Shown piece after piece: positions 1-8,340 of a stretch of DNA of 64,000 nucleotides (position 1 is the stretch's first letter; every line of letters begins with the position of its first letter). This DNA is from Microvirga sp. BSC39 (GTDB taxonomy: Bacteria; Pseudomonadota; Alphaproteobacteria; Rhizobiales; Beijerinckiaceae): positions 310,001 through 374,000 of the forward strand of contig NZ_JPUG01000078.1 in the NCBI RefSeq assembly GCF_000739015.1. The letters are read 5' to 3'. Below the pieces are notes generated by a model. That model had not been told where the DNA came from. It searched no databases and was given only the letters and a program-made list of their open reading frames with translations. The position numbers and the translations under genes are program-made.

Positions 1-1272
1 AACGTTCCTGGGCTTTATGGGAAGTTCGCTCAGAAGGCGCGCGCCTTCCTGGGCGTCCATGAGATAGTCGGTCATGAAGTTGCGGTCGCCTGGCATCCAA
101 AGATTGGTCAGCCTCAGCTCACCGAAACGAGGTAATCCGAAAGGCTGGCCTGTCCGGGTCGTGGCGGCAATGGCATGCACGCCGAGCGCCATGAAGCAGT
201 GAAGGCCTGTCGGCAGGAGAAAGGCCAGCAGTAAAAGCGGAGCCCCGCGGGCCAGGATCCCGCTCTCTTCTTGATCGTTGTGCCGGCAAGAACGCAGCAG
301 CAACTCCGTGGCCACGGCTGCCCCCGCAAAAAGCGTGATGATCCCCCAGGGCTGCGAGTTCTGATTCTGGATCATCAGCCCGGGGCCCGCGCAAATCCCG
401 AAGAACAGGAGATCACGCAAGCTGCGGGTTCGCCACAGGACCAGGATGGCGAAGATGGCGAGAAGCACGTAATCGGCCAAATGGCGGAGGAAAGCGAGCG
501 ACAGATCAACGATGCCGCGGGTCCCGCTCACCCGGCCCGCAAGGGCGAGGTCCTCAAGATGAGCGATTGAGGATTGCCAGAAGGCTTCAATCAGCAGGGC
601 CGATAGGACAAGCAGTCCGAGGGCCCACAGCACCCATCGCCTTTGGCGGGCATCGAACAGCATGAACGCAAGAAAGGCGAGGGCCACAAGGCCATAGGTC
701 ATCTTGGTGTAGAGCAACGTCAGACTGAGGGCGGCGGCACAGAGAGCATCGAGCAGATGCTGGCGGCCGTGTGACCTCTCGGGCTGAAGATACATGACGA
801 GAAGCGTGCTGAGGACTGCCCACCCTATCCGGTTGTAGAACATCGCGAAGGACAACGACGCGATGCTCTCGCCGAGATTCATGGGAACGGCGACGATCAG
901 GAGCAGGAACAAGCCATACGGGATTGCCACCGCCGGCCGCAGACGCGAACCGAGAATGTGAATCATCGGCAGGGCAAGCCCAATCGTCGTGGCCGCCATG
1001 GCTGTGGGCATTGCGCCGCCCATGCTGCCGGAGATCCAGTATCCGAGAGCCGGCACATAGAAGGACAGCGGGCCCAGGGGCGTGTGGAAGTCGCGGTTGG
1101 GAACCTGCCCGGATGCTATGCGGTGCGCACCGTCGAGAAAGATGAACAGGTCGTTGAGGTAGGCGGTCGTGACCGTCTGGCCCGGCAAGGCAAGCAGCAA
1201 CCCGAAAACGGCCGCGGCACAGAGGAGCGTGCCGGATACCCAGAGCATTTGCCGTCCGGGAGGAGCCGTCAT
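1..1272 (-). CDS. Polytopic membrane protein, candidate GT-C glycosyltransferase (3' end beyond left edge)
   Basis: Open frame of 424 codons with no stop before the window edge, so the C-terminus is missing. The start ATG (1270-1272) overlaps the stop of the upstream gene as ATGA, which implies translational coupling. The protein is clearly a paralogue of its neighbour: both share LPGQTVTT near residue 30, then YLNDLF, DFHTPLGP, MPTAMA, LGSRL, AIPYGLFLLLI and FYNRIGWA, followed by many hydrophobic segments. The early luminal/periplasmic loop rich in Asp, His and Pro, followed by multiple membrane helices, resembles the GT39/GT-C architecture that uses polyprenyl-phosphate sugars. The glycosyltransferase role is inferred from this layout and from the neighbouring prenyl-phosphoarabinose genes. 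It could instead be an uncharacterised membrane protein. Confidence 0.75.
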   Translation of the reverse strand, partial: MTAPPGRQMLWVSGTLLCAAAVFGLLLALPGQTVTTAYLNDLFIFLDGAHRIASGQVPNRDFHTPLGPLSFYVPALGYWISGSMGGAMPTAMAATTIGLALPMIHILGSRLRPAVAIPYGLFLLLIVAVPMNLGESIASLSFAMFYNRIGWAVLSTLLVMYLQPERSHGRQHLLDALCAAALSLTLLYTKMTYGLVALAFLAFMLFDARQRRWVLWALGLLVLSALLIEAFWQSSIAHLEDLALAGRVSGTRGIVDLSLAFLRHLADYVLLAIFAILVLWRTRSLRDLLFFGICAGPGLMIQNQNSQPWGIITLFAGAAVATELLLRSCRHNDQEESGILARGAPLLLLAFLLPTGLHCFMALGVHAIAATTRTGQPFGLPRFGELRLTNLWMPGDRNFMTDYLMDAQEGARLLSELPIKPRNV

Positions 1273-2885
1273 GAACGACCGCCCCGGTGCAAGGCCGCCT
1301 CAGGAGCTGAGGGAAGACGGCGCCGATGCAGCTTCCAATGCTGCGTCTCACCGGCCGTGTCAAAATGGGCTGCGATGTAAGGACCGTAGAGGGCTTGGAG
1401 CTGCGGCAGCGGCCCTTTCGCAGCATCAGGGCCATCGGGGGACTTCGGCTCCATCACGAACTGCACGTCGGCCAGCAGCGTCTCCGCCGGGACATGGTTC
1501 ACGCTGCCGAGGGTGCGGTCCCATTGCAGCCACGGCGTATCGCCTTGTGCCGGAGGAGCGTCGAGCGCCATCGAGAACGCATTCCCCTGATCGAGCACGA
1601 AGATCCGAGACGGTTTCGGGTCGAGGCTCGACAAAGCATCGAAGCCTTCACGCAGAGTGGCCTGGTAAGCTGCGGCCGTATCGTAGTCGCTCCATGTCCA
1701 GAGGTTCGCCACCCGAACCTGCTCCAGGTTCGGAAGCGGGACGGGGTTGCCTGCCCTTATGGTTGCTGCGGCTGTGTGAAGGCTGAGCGCGGCCAAGCAA
1801 TGGATGCTGGTCGGCAGCACCACGGCCAGGAAAAGCAGCTTTGCGCCTGCGGCCGTCGACCAACTCCCGTGGTCGCCGGCTCCTGCCCGGTGGTTCTCAG
1901 ACCGGAGGATCGTCTCGGCGGCAACAGCCGCCGCGCCATGAAGCATGATGATGCCCCACGCCTGGAAGTTCTGATTGATGATCAGAAACCCTGCGACAGC
2001 GCAGAAGGCATAGAACAGGAGATCCCTGACGCTGCGGGTGCGGTACAGGGCTATCCCGGCGAAAAGGCCAAGCAGAACATAATCGGTGAGGTTGCCAAGG
2101 ATGTGATCGGTGATCTGCCCCCAGGTGCCGCGCAAACCGCCGCCCACCTTGAAGGCCAACCGCAGATCGGCCAGATGGGCAAGGGAAGACTGCCAGACGA
2201 GCTCGATGATCAACGCGGCGAGTGCCGTGACCCCTAAGGCACTGGCGGACCAGCGGCGCTGCTGTCGATCCGAGAGCATGAGAAGAAGAAAGGCAAGCGC
2301 CACAACACCGTAGCTGAGCTTTGTGTAGAGCATCAGCAGAGTCAGACCGGTCGCACAGGCAATATCCAGGATCGTCTGGCGGCGATCAGTGCTGATCGGG
2401 CGCAGATACATCACCAGGAGCACGCCCAAGGCAGCCCAGCCGATCCGGTTGTAGAACTTGGCGAAAGACAAGGCCGTGACGCCCTCACCGAGATTGATCG
2501 GCGCCACCAGGATCAGGAGCAGGAACAGGCCGTAAGGAATTGCAAGGAAAGGATGAAGCCGCGAGCCGAGGACGTGCGCCATTGGCAGCGCGACCAGAAG
2601 CGTGATCAGGGCCATGGCCGTTGGCATGGTCCCGCCGAGAGTTCCCGACAGAACGTAACCTGCAGCCGAGAGATAATAGGCGAAAGGACCCAGAGGCGTG
2701 TGGAAGTCCTGGTTCGGCACCTGGCCTGCGGCGACCCGGTAGGCCCCATCCAGAATGACGAAGAGGTCGTTCAGGTAGCGGGTCGTGACGGTCTGCCCGG
2801 GAAGAGCGAGCAACGCGGCAAGGAGGGCCGCGGCTACGAGCAGAATCAGACCCACCTTCATGGGGCGCTCAGTCCAGAGCCGCAT
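1269..2885 (-). CDS. Polytopic membrane protein, candidate GT-C glycosyltransferase
   Basis: 538 residues with about ten or more hydrophobic segments. The first helix (residues 9-28) is followed by a loop with NDLF, LDGAYR and DFHTPLGP, as in the paralogue downstream. The start MRLW is supported by GGAGGA nine bases upstream. The C-terminal third (from about residue 385) is less hydrophobic and contains WTWSDYD and a WLQWDRT segment, suggesting an extracytoplasmic domain. The gene is the fifth of a minus-strand operon, 26 bases after the DprE2-like reductase, so a transferase using a prenyl-phosphoryl pentose donor is the natural guess. No family signature I can name with certainty is visible; family membership is inference. 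Confidence 0.75.
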   Translation of the reverse strand: MRLWTERPMKVGLILLVAAALLAALLALPGQTVTTRYLNDLFVILDGAYRVAAGQVPNQDFHTPLGPFAYYLSAAGYVLSGTLGGTMPTAMALITLLVALPMAHVLGSRLHPFLAIPYGLFLLLILVAPINLGEGVTALSFAKFYNRIGWAALGVLLVMYLRPISTDRRQTILDIACATGLTLLMLYTKLSYGVVALAFLLLMLSDRQQRRWSASALGVTALAALIIELVWQSSLAHLADLRLAFKVGGGLRGTWGQITDHILGNLTDYVLLGLFAGIALYRTRSVRDLLFYAFCAVAGFLIINQNFQAWGIIMLHGAAAVAAETILRSENHRAGAGDHGSWSTAAGAKLLFLAVVLPTSIHCLAALSLHTAAATIRAGNPVPLPNLEQVRVANLWTWSDYDTAAAYQATLREGFDALSSLDPKPSRIFVLDQGNAFSMALDAPPAQGDTPWLQWDRTLGSVNHVPAETLLADVQFVMEPKSPDGPDAAKGPLPQLQALYGPYIAAHFDTAGETQHWKLHRRRLPSAPEAALHRGGRS

Positions 2886-2911
2886 GATTTCTATCCTCCG
2901 TGTGTCAGGAG

Positions 2912-3655
2912 TTAGAGGCGCAAGCGCTTAAAGAAGCGTTCGGGAATGCTCCCGATTGCCATCATGACCGGCCGCCAGATCGGGCGCACGTAGATCACGT
3001 CACGGCCGCTCTTCTCGGCTGCCGTAAAGATGGCACGTCCGACCTCGCCGGGCTCCGCGGTGAGGACGGGGGGGAGCTTCATGCCGGCCGTCATCTGCGT
3101 GCGCACGAAACCGGGCTTGACCGTCACCACGCGCAGGCCCTTAGGGGCCAAGCGATTGCGCAGGCCCGACAGAAACGCCGTAAAGCCCGCCTTGGCGGCG
3201 CCGTACAGATAGTTGGATCCACGACCGCGATCACCCGCTACGGAACTCACACCCACGAGAGTGCCGGACCCGCGCGCCAAAAAACGCTCGGCGAGCGATC
3301 CGAGCAGGAGCGCCGGCCCCTCGAAGTTCGTCCGCAGCACGAGGGATGCGTGGGCCATATCGGCCTGGCCCTTCGCCTGATCGCCCAGCTCACCGACAAC
3401 ACACACCACCGTATCCGGCAGCCTCGGCAGGCTGTCGGCAAAGCTGTCGAAGTCGCCGGTCTCGAGGATGTCGATCCTGTGCACCGTCACCTCGGCGCCG
3501 GTACGAGCGCGGATGTCGTCAGCGTTGCGACGGGCTTCCTCCTCGTTCCTGGCGGCGAGCTGCACCTGCCAGCCTGCCTGAGCGTAGTGCAAGGCCGTGG
3601 CGCGCCCGATATCGGAGGTGCCGCCGACGAGAAGGAGGGTTTTCGAAGGTTCCAT
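2912..3655 (-). CDS. DprE2-like SDR reductase (prenylphosphoryl-2-keto-ribose reductase)
   Basis: 247-residue short-chain dehydrogenase. The nucleotide-binding motif GGTSDIG is at residues 11-17 and the catalytic residues are Ser137/138, Tyr151 and Lys155 (YGAAK). The variant Gly-rich motif with SDIG, the length, and the C-terminal stretch IWRPVM...IPERFFKRL are those of DprE2-type enzymes. In mycobacteria these reduce decaprenylphosphoryl-2-keto-erythro-pentofuranose to decaprenylphosphoryl-D-arabinofuranose with NAD(P)H. The start overlaps the stop of the DprE1-like gene by one base (TGATG), matching the obligatory pairing of the two enzymes. The exact prenyl chain and sugar cannot be read from sequence. 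Confidence 0.85.
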   Translation of the reverse strand: MEPSKTLLLVGGTSDIGRATALHYAQAGWQVQLAARNEEEARRNADDIRARTGAEVTVHRIDILETGDFDSFADSLPRLPDTVVCVVGELGDQAKGQADMAHASLVLRTNFEGPALLLGSLAERFLARGSGTLVGVSSVAGDRGRGSNYLYGAAKAGFTAFLSGLRNRLAPKGLRVVTVKPGFVRTQMTAGMKLPPVLTAEPGEVGRAIFTAAEKSGRDVIYVRPIWRPVMMAIGSIPERFFKRLRL

Positions 3656-4989
3656 CAGATGCCCAGCCGTACCGATAGACGCGAAGAAATCCGGCCGGTC
3701 GCACCGATGGCCCGCCTCAGGTCGCGAAAGCGGGACAATCCGGGATAACCGGCCTCGAAGGTTGCAGGCGATTGCCTTGCATCCTTGGCTAGATAGAGCC
3801 GCCCCCCGGCTTCGACCACCCAGCGGTCAAGCTCGTCGAGCAGGGGGAAGACGTCGTCGCTCACGGGCAGGTCGAGAGTCAGGGTGAAGCCCTCGAGCGG
3901 GAACGAGAGATCTCCATGACTTGAGCCGAGCTGCTTGAGCACGGCCAGGAAGGATGCGTTGCCGTGCTTGGAAATGCGCTCGAGGATGCCGCCCAGGACA
4001 CCCTGCGCCTGCCCCATGGGGATGACGCATTGATACTGCAGGAAGCCGCGTCGCCCATAGATCCGGTTCCAGTTGCCGACTCCATCGAGTGGGAAGAAAT
4101 ACGGATTCCAGTGGACCAAGAAGGGATAGCCGGATTTCACGGCTCCTGCCCGGAAGTACAGCTCGTTGAAGGCGGACACCGACAGACGGTTGAGGGTGAA
4201 GGAGGGCAGGTCGATTGGAACGCCCAGGCGCCCAAGCCTGGAGGACGGATAGGGCTCGGCTCCAGGCTGCAGGGCGTCCAGATCCCGGCGGGTGGCATGC
4301 TCGGCCGCAAAGATCAGAGAACGGCCGAGCGAAGCGCCTCGGGCGAGGCAATCGATCCAGGCCACCGAGTAGGTCGCGCTGCCCGTCTCCTGAAGGGCCC
4401 GGATGGCGCCGTCGAGATCGCGGGCGACGGTGGTCGTCTGGCGCATCCACCCGGTCTCGATGGGCCGGAGACGGAAGGTGGCATCGAGGATGGTGCCTGT
4501 GAGCCCCATCCCGCCGATCGTGGCGGACAGGAGTTCAGGATGCTCCGCACGCGAGCAGGTGACGACACCGCCGTCCGGCAGGGCCAGGGTGAGGCTTTCC
4601 ACGTGGTCGCCGAACCCGCCGTCCCGGTGGTGGTTCTTGCCGTGGACATCCGAGGCGATCATGCCGCCGATGGTGACGAACTTGGTGCCCGGCACAACGG
4701 GCGGAAAAAAGCCTTTTGGCACCACGATGTCGAGCAGGTCGGAGAGCAGGACGCCTGCTTCCAGCTGGATACGACCTGTCGTCTGGTCGAAGGACCGGAT
4801 GCGGTCGAGCCCCTGGGCCATGAGGGTGACCCGCTCACCAATGGCGGCATCGCCATAGGCGCGCCCGTTGCCACGGGCCACCAGCCCGGTCCGGGAGGCC
4901 ATCAGGGAAGGGAGGGCTTTGGGGGACGGGGGGCTGATGGTCTCTGACGGATGGCGGGGGTAGCGTCCCCAGCCGGTGAGTTCCGTCAT
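3655..4989 (-). CDS. DprE1-like FAD-dependent prenylphosphoryl-ribose 2-oxidase
   Basis: 444 residues beginning MTELTGWGRYPR; mycobacterial DprE1 is about 460. A longer in-frame reading into gtrA is rejected because ATG at 4987-4989 forms an ATGA overlap with the gtrA stop. FAD-binding signatures are ARGNGRAYGDAA (residues 38-49) and GGMIASDVHGKNHH (about 107-120). The C-terminal substrate domain contains LSFPLEGFTLTLDLPV and LYLAKDAR, with the Lys at about 402 matching the conserved active-site Lys of DprE1. At the position of mycobacterial Cys387, the covalent target of benzothiazinones, this protein has Thr371. Expected role: oxidation of the ribose 2-OH to the keto intermediate for the downstream SDR. 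Confidence 0.88.
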   Translation of the reverse strand: MTELTGWGRYPRHPSETISPPSPKALPSLMASRTGLVARGNGRAYGDAAIGERVTLMAQGLDRIRSFDQTTGRIQLEAGVLLSDLLDIVVPKGFFPPVVPGTKFVTIGGMIASDVHGKNHHRDGGFGDHVESLTLALPDGGVVTCSRAEHPELLSATIGGMGLTGTILDATFRLRPIETGWMRQTTTVARDLDGAIRALQETGSATYSVAWIDCLARGASLGRSLIFAAEHATRRDLDALQPGAEPYPSSRLGRLGVPIDLPSFTLNRLSVSAFNELYFRAGAVKSGYPFLVHWNPYFFPLDGVGNWNRIYGRRGFLQYQCVIPMGQAQGVLGGILERISKHGNASFLAVLKQLGSSHGDLSFPLEGFTLTLDLPVSDDVFPLLDELDRWVVEAGGRLYLAKDARQSPATFEAGYPGLSRFRDLRRAIGATGRISSRLSVRLGI

Positions 4990-5381
4990 GCCTGCCGCTC
5001 CTTGAATACGAAAGTCCGATCCAGAAGGAACTTGGCGGCATAGCCGATCGCCAGTCCAATCACCGCACCGGTATATTTTGCCAGATCCGTCTGCCAGATC
5101 ATCCAGAAAGTCACCTCGAAGCCCCAGAAGACCAAGGTGGTCAGGACGCTGAAGGCACCGTAGAGGGTGATCTTCTGAACCTCCTGACGGTGGCCGCCAT
5201 AGTCGTCGTCGAACACCCACTTCTTGTCGAGCACGTATTTGAGGATGAAGCCGGCAGCCGTTCCCATCAGAATGGACAGAGTCAGGGGGGCAACCGGCGC
5301 GATCCGGATGACGACCTCCTGGGTGACCAGATTGACCAGAGTCGCCACGATGGCAAACAGGACATAGCGGACGAACATCAT
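4986..5381 (-). CDS. GtrA-family small membrane protein
   Basis: 131 residues with four hydrophobic segments (about 5-25, 35-55, 70-90, 100-120) and the family-typical KYVLDKKWVF and RTFVF ends of helices. GtrA-like proteins are thought to help move polyprenyl-linked sugars across the cytoplasmic membrane, and one (Rv3789) sits beside dprE1/dprE2 in mycobacteria. GGGAGAG lies ahead of the tandem ATGATG start. The stop overlaps the next start (ATGA). Its place between the UbiA-type synthase and the epimerase enzymes suggests flipping or partner recruitment for the prenyl-phosphoryl pentose; the flippase role is debated in the family. Confidence 0.88.
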   Translation of the reverse strand: MMFVRYVLFAIVATLVNLVTQEVVIRIAPVAPLTLSILMGTAAGFILKYVLDKKWVFDDDYGGHRQEVQKITLYGAFSVLTTLVFWGFEVTFWMIWQTDLAKYTGAVIGLAIGYAAKFLLDRTFVFKERQA

Positions 5382-5461
5382 CGGTCACGCTCTCCCATGA
5401 GGATCCTGAGGAGGGTTCGAGAAGGGCTTGTGCTCTCGATTGCTCGCCGACGGGACATAGC

Positions 5462-7012
5462 TTAGACGGCAGCCACGATCAGGGCGAGGGCGGCGGCCAC
5501 CGTCAGCAGGCTGCCCCTGTCCTGGATGGCGAACACCACCGGGTCGTCATCCATGATCCGCCGCCCGGCGAGCATCAGCGCACGGGCGATCCAGAACATG
5601 AGAAGCGGGCCCACAAGCCAGAGAAGCTGAGGCCGCGAGTAGAGATCGTTGACGCTGTCGCTGGAGATATAGAGCGCCAGGATGGTTACGGCATTGAAGC
5701 CAGCAGCCGCAGCCAGGGCCGCCACGATGTCCAGGTCGCTATTCTTGTAGTCACGGCTGGTCGGGTCCGGGAGGTTGGCATCGCGGCGGGCCGCCAGTTC
5801 AACATAGCGCTTGATCAGGGCCAGCGACATGAAGATCATCATGCTGAAGGCGATCAGCCATTCCGATACGGCGACAGATGCCGCGACAGCGCCGCCGATC
5901 ACCCGAACCGAGTAAAGGCCTGCCAGCGTGATCACGTCGACCACCATCATGCGCTTGAGCACGAAGGAATAGGCGGTGGTGAGGGCGAAATAGCCCAGCA
6001 GCACGCCCAGGAAAGACAGCGACACGGTCGATCCGACTGCCAATGCCCCGAGAAAGAGAACCGGTATCGCCATGACGCCGTGCATCAAGGGAATGGCACC
6101 GCTCGGCAGGGGGCGGTTGCACTTGCTGCGATGCCCTCTGTCGTCCTGCAGATCCACCAGATCGTTGAGAATGTAGATGCTCGAGGCGCAGAGCGAGAAG
6201 GCAACGAAGGCCAGAACAGCTTGGGTGATGGCCTCCAGCGTGAACAGATGAGCGGCCAGGAGCGGGAGGAAAATGAGCGCGTTCTTGGCATATTGATGCA
6301 CACGCAGCATCTTGGCCCATGTCCGCCATGTCGGGCGCGCATGGGTCAGGTGCTCTGCATCGGGGCATTGACTGGCGAGCTTTCGCCGAACGCCTGCCGG
6401 GGTGCGGATGGCGATGGACTTGGCGGCTTTCTCCCAGACGGGAAGATCGGCGGCGTCATTGCCGACATAGTCGAAGCCGCGCTCTCCGAAAGTCTCGACG
6501 AGCTGCTGGGCCTTCCTGTGGCCGGCCAGGTTCGTAGTTTCGTTGGAAGCGAACCATCCCGTGAAGAGGCCGAGGTGATCGGCGACGCTCTCCACCAGAC
6601 GCTGGTGGCTTGCAGATGCAAGATAGACAGGACGTCCCGCGGCTCTGGCCTGACGAATCAGGGACAGGACCTCAGGATCGTAAGGCAACGTTCCTGGATT
6701 GAAATCGACGGGCTCGGACAGGCGGTGCTTCAGGGCAGCCTTGCCACGGGAGAGAGCCATCAGCATATCGACAATGGATTGCGGCCGACGACCCAGCTCC
6801 GAGAAGGCGGTTTCGATCAGCAGGTCGGAGGCGATCAGCGTGCCGTCAAGATCCACCACAAGAGGGCGGGATCCCTCCTGCCCAGGCGTTTCGATCTCAA
6901 GGGTGGTCCAATGCGCCTCATCCTTCTCGTACCGGCGCTCGGAGCGCTCACGAGTGCGAAGGTTGCGGGCACGATGGGGCAAAGTCTGCGGTTTGAGTTC
7001 AGATTGCACCAA
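5462..7012 (-). CDS. HAD phosphatase-UbiA prenyltransferase fusion (prenyl-phosphate phosphoribosyltransferase type)
   Basis: 516 residues in two parts. Residues 50-225 are a HAD hydrolase with DLDGT (catalytic Asp54/Asp56), a Ser/Thr motif near LASAS (131-135) and acidic GNDAAD (184-189). Residues 230-516 are a UbiA-type membrane domain with an Asp-rich NDLVDLQDD motif (283-291), then KCNRPLPSG and about eight helices. In mycobacteria the UbiA enzyme Rv3806c joins PRPP to decaprenyl phosphate, and a separate phosphatase removes the 5-phosphate; here both steps are in one chain. The start is GTG with AGGGAG about 13 bases upstream. First gene of the operon; 80 bases separate it from gtrA. Substrate identity is inferred from the neighbours. 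Confidence 0.85.
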   Translation of the reverse strand: MVQSELKPQTLPHRARNLRTRERSERRYEKDEAHWTTLEIETPGQEGSRPLVVDLDGTLIASDLLIETAFSELGRRPQSIVDMLMALSRGKAALKHRLSEPVDFNPGTLPYDPEVLSLIRQARAAGRPVYLASASHQRLVESVADHLGLFTGWFASNETTNLAGHRKAQQLVETFGERGFDYVGNDAADLPVWEKAAKSIAIRTPAGVRRKLASQCPDAEHLTHARPTWRTWAKMLRVHQYAKNALIFLPLLAAHLFTLEAITQAVLAFVAFSLCASSIYILNDLVDLQDDRGHRSKCNRPLPSGAIPLMHGVMAIPVLFLGALAVGSTVSLSFLGVLLGYFALTTAYSFVLKRMMVVDVITLAGLYSVRVIGGAVAASVAVSEWLIAFSMMIFMSLALIKRYVELAARRDANLPDPTSRDYKNSDLDIVAALAAAAGFNAVTILALYISSDSVNDLYSRPQLLWLVGPLLMFWIARALMLAGRRIMDDDPVVFAIQDRGSLLTVAAALALIVAAV

Positions 7013-7368
7013 GAGCCCGTGCTCCCTCTAAAAAAGCCAATAATGAACGTGTGGTCGCTTGTTCTGCCGCTGTGTACATGGAGCACAGCTTCCCCATGCC
7101 AAGCCATTTCTGTCCCATTCAGCCCATGAGCATCGTCACCTGGCTGATCCGGACTCGGCGGTTTATGGCAATCGGGCAGAACTTGACGGCGAACCAACAA
7201 ACGCGGCTGTAAAAAGTTTCATGAACGGGTTTATTTCATAAGCCTGAAGCTCGTGTCCGAGACAGCAGCAGGGGACTAGTTAGGGGCAGAAAACGTTAAC
7301 CATGGCCCTTAACCGAGCCGCAAGGATGTTGGGCCAGTGTTTGTCTCAATCCATGAGGAGGATCTGAG
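7013..7368. other. Gene-free divergent region
   Basis: About 350 bases between the minus-strand glycosylation operon and the plus-strand small gene at 7369. No coding frame here looks real. Two TTAACC copies lie 13 bases apart (7296-7303 as TTAACCAT, and 7309-7314); they resemble CtrA half-sites but the spacing is not the classical one. A promoter for the operon is expected here but I cannot place it confidently. Confidence 0.4.
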
Positions 7369-7584
7369 ATGGACGAGTGGTCAGGACGCAAGTGGGAGCC
7401 TGTTACCGAGGAGCGCCTGCTCCGGGCGATTGATGTGCTCGTCGACATCGCAAAGGAGCATGGGCCAGCCTTCGATCCCGTTCTGGAAACAGTGAGGCAG
7501 GAGCTTCACGATTTCCGCCGTCGGCATTCAGCCACCGGACAGATTGAACGCGAACCTCGAGTTCCCCTTCGAAAGGCAGGCTGA
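7369..7584 (+). CDS. Small hypothetical protein
   Basis: 71 residues, start supported by a strong GAGGAGG-type site a few bases upstream. The protein is charged and probably helical (EERLLRAIDVLVDIAKEH, then ELHDFRRRH), with no membrane segment, cysteine pair or recognisable motif. It stands alone, with convergent orientation to the next small gene. No function can be given. The good ribosome site and the codon pattern make it more likely a gene than a chance frame. Confidence 0.55.
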   Translation: MDEWSGRKWEPVTEERLLRAIDVLVDIAKEHGPAFDPVLETVRQELHDFRRRHSATGQIEREPRVPLRKAG

Positions 7585-7627
7585 GATCTGTCGCTGGTGG
7601 TCGGCCAAGGTTGCCCGAGCTCAAATA

Positions 7628-7864
7628 TCAGATCGGCAGCAACTGCTCCTCGCGGACAAGGCGTGCGGGGCCGTCATGGGTTCCTCGCACGTGATACTGG
7701 AAGCCTGCCTGGTCGGCCGGAAGAAGACGGGTGACCTCCCATACGTCGTCAGGACGCGTGGTGTCGACCATTGTCACCATGTTGAGAAATGCCTCCACCG
7801 TGTTGGTGCTTGCAAGCTTGACGAGACGCACCCGATCTCCAACTTTGAACTTGTGCGACGTCAT
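7628..7864 (-). CDS. Small hypothetical protein with KOW/SH3-like beginning
   Basis: 78 residues when started at the ATG at 7862-7864 (MTSHKFKVGDRVRLV). A longer frame would run over the start of the next plus-strand gene and lacks support, whereas GGGGGA lies upstream of this start. The GDRVRLV opening followed by a region ending GPARLVREEQLLPI resembles small beta-barrel proteins common in Rhizobiales genomes. No catalytic motif is visible. Function unknown. Confidence 0.6.
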   Translation of the reverse strand: MTSHKFKVGDRVRLVKLASTNTVEAFLNMVTMVDTTRPDDVWEVTRLLPADQAGFQYHVRGTHDGPARLVREEQLLPI

Positions 7865-7934
7865 GGCGCGATCCCCCGCTCGATAACCACCTGAGCAGTA
7901 GGAACTAACATAGGTTAGTTTCGTTCCACGCCTC

Positions 7935-8321
7935 ATGATGAACAGCTATTCACACCACTTGCCTGTCGTTCTGTTGGTCGAAGATGAGCCGCTTGTGCGC
8001 ATGGCAGCGGCCGATGACCTCCAGGATGCCGGCTTCCATGTCCTTGAGGCTGCCAATGCCGATGTTGCGTTAGCGGTCCTGGAATCGTGTTCTGAGAACG
8101 TGCAGGTTCTTTTCACGGACATTGACATGCCAGGTTCCATGAACGGGCTGGACCTGGCCGAAAACGTCCAGCAGCGCTGGCCGCATATCTCGCTCCTGAT
8201 TTCCTCAGCCTATCATCGGCCAAGTCCCGAGACGCTTCCCGATGATGGCCGATTCGTGCCGAAACCCTATTGCAGCGATGATGTCGTTCAGCAGATTCGC
8301 GAGCTCGTGACGAGCCATTGA
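7935..8321 (+). CDS. Single-domain response regulator (receiver)
   Basis: 128 residues forming one CheY-like receiver and nothing else. The acidic pocket is EDE in VLLVEDEPLVRM, the phospho-acceptor Asp is in FTDIDMPG, the Ser/Thr switch position is in SSAY, and the conserved Lys is in KPY. There is no output domain, so it acts by protein contact or as a phosphate sink. No histidine kinase is adjacent; the convergent neighbour is a sugar epimerase. The related receivers in Rhizobiales are often stress or light-response relays, but the partner cannot be assigned here. The start could be either of two adjacent ATG codons. Confidence 0.85.
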   Translation: MMNSYSHHLPVVLLVEDEPLVRMAAADDLQDAGFHVLEAANADVALAVLESCSENVQVLFTDIDMPGSMNGLDLAENVQQRWPHISLLISSAYHRPSPETLPDDGRFVPKPYCSDDVVQQIRELVTSH

Positions 8322-8340
8322 TCCCGACGTTCTGCCTGCC

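Noticed and set aside
587..1435. 282-aa minus-strand frame over the end of the first membrane gene
   Set aside because: Wrong frame. The real gene is the open-ended frame 1-1272, which has an ATGA overlap and clear homology to its neighbour; the rejected translation is Arg/Pro/His-rich noise.
3964..4947. 327-aa plus-strand frame over the DprE1-like gene
   Set aside because: Antisense to a clear FAD oxidase; no recognisable motif.
7296..7314. TTAACC pair as a CtrA full site
   Set aside because: The spacing between TTAA words is nine bases, not the seven expected, and the downstream small gene gives no context.
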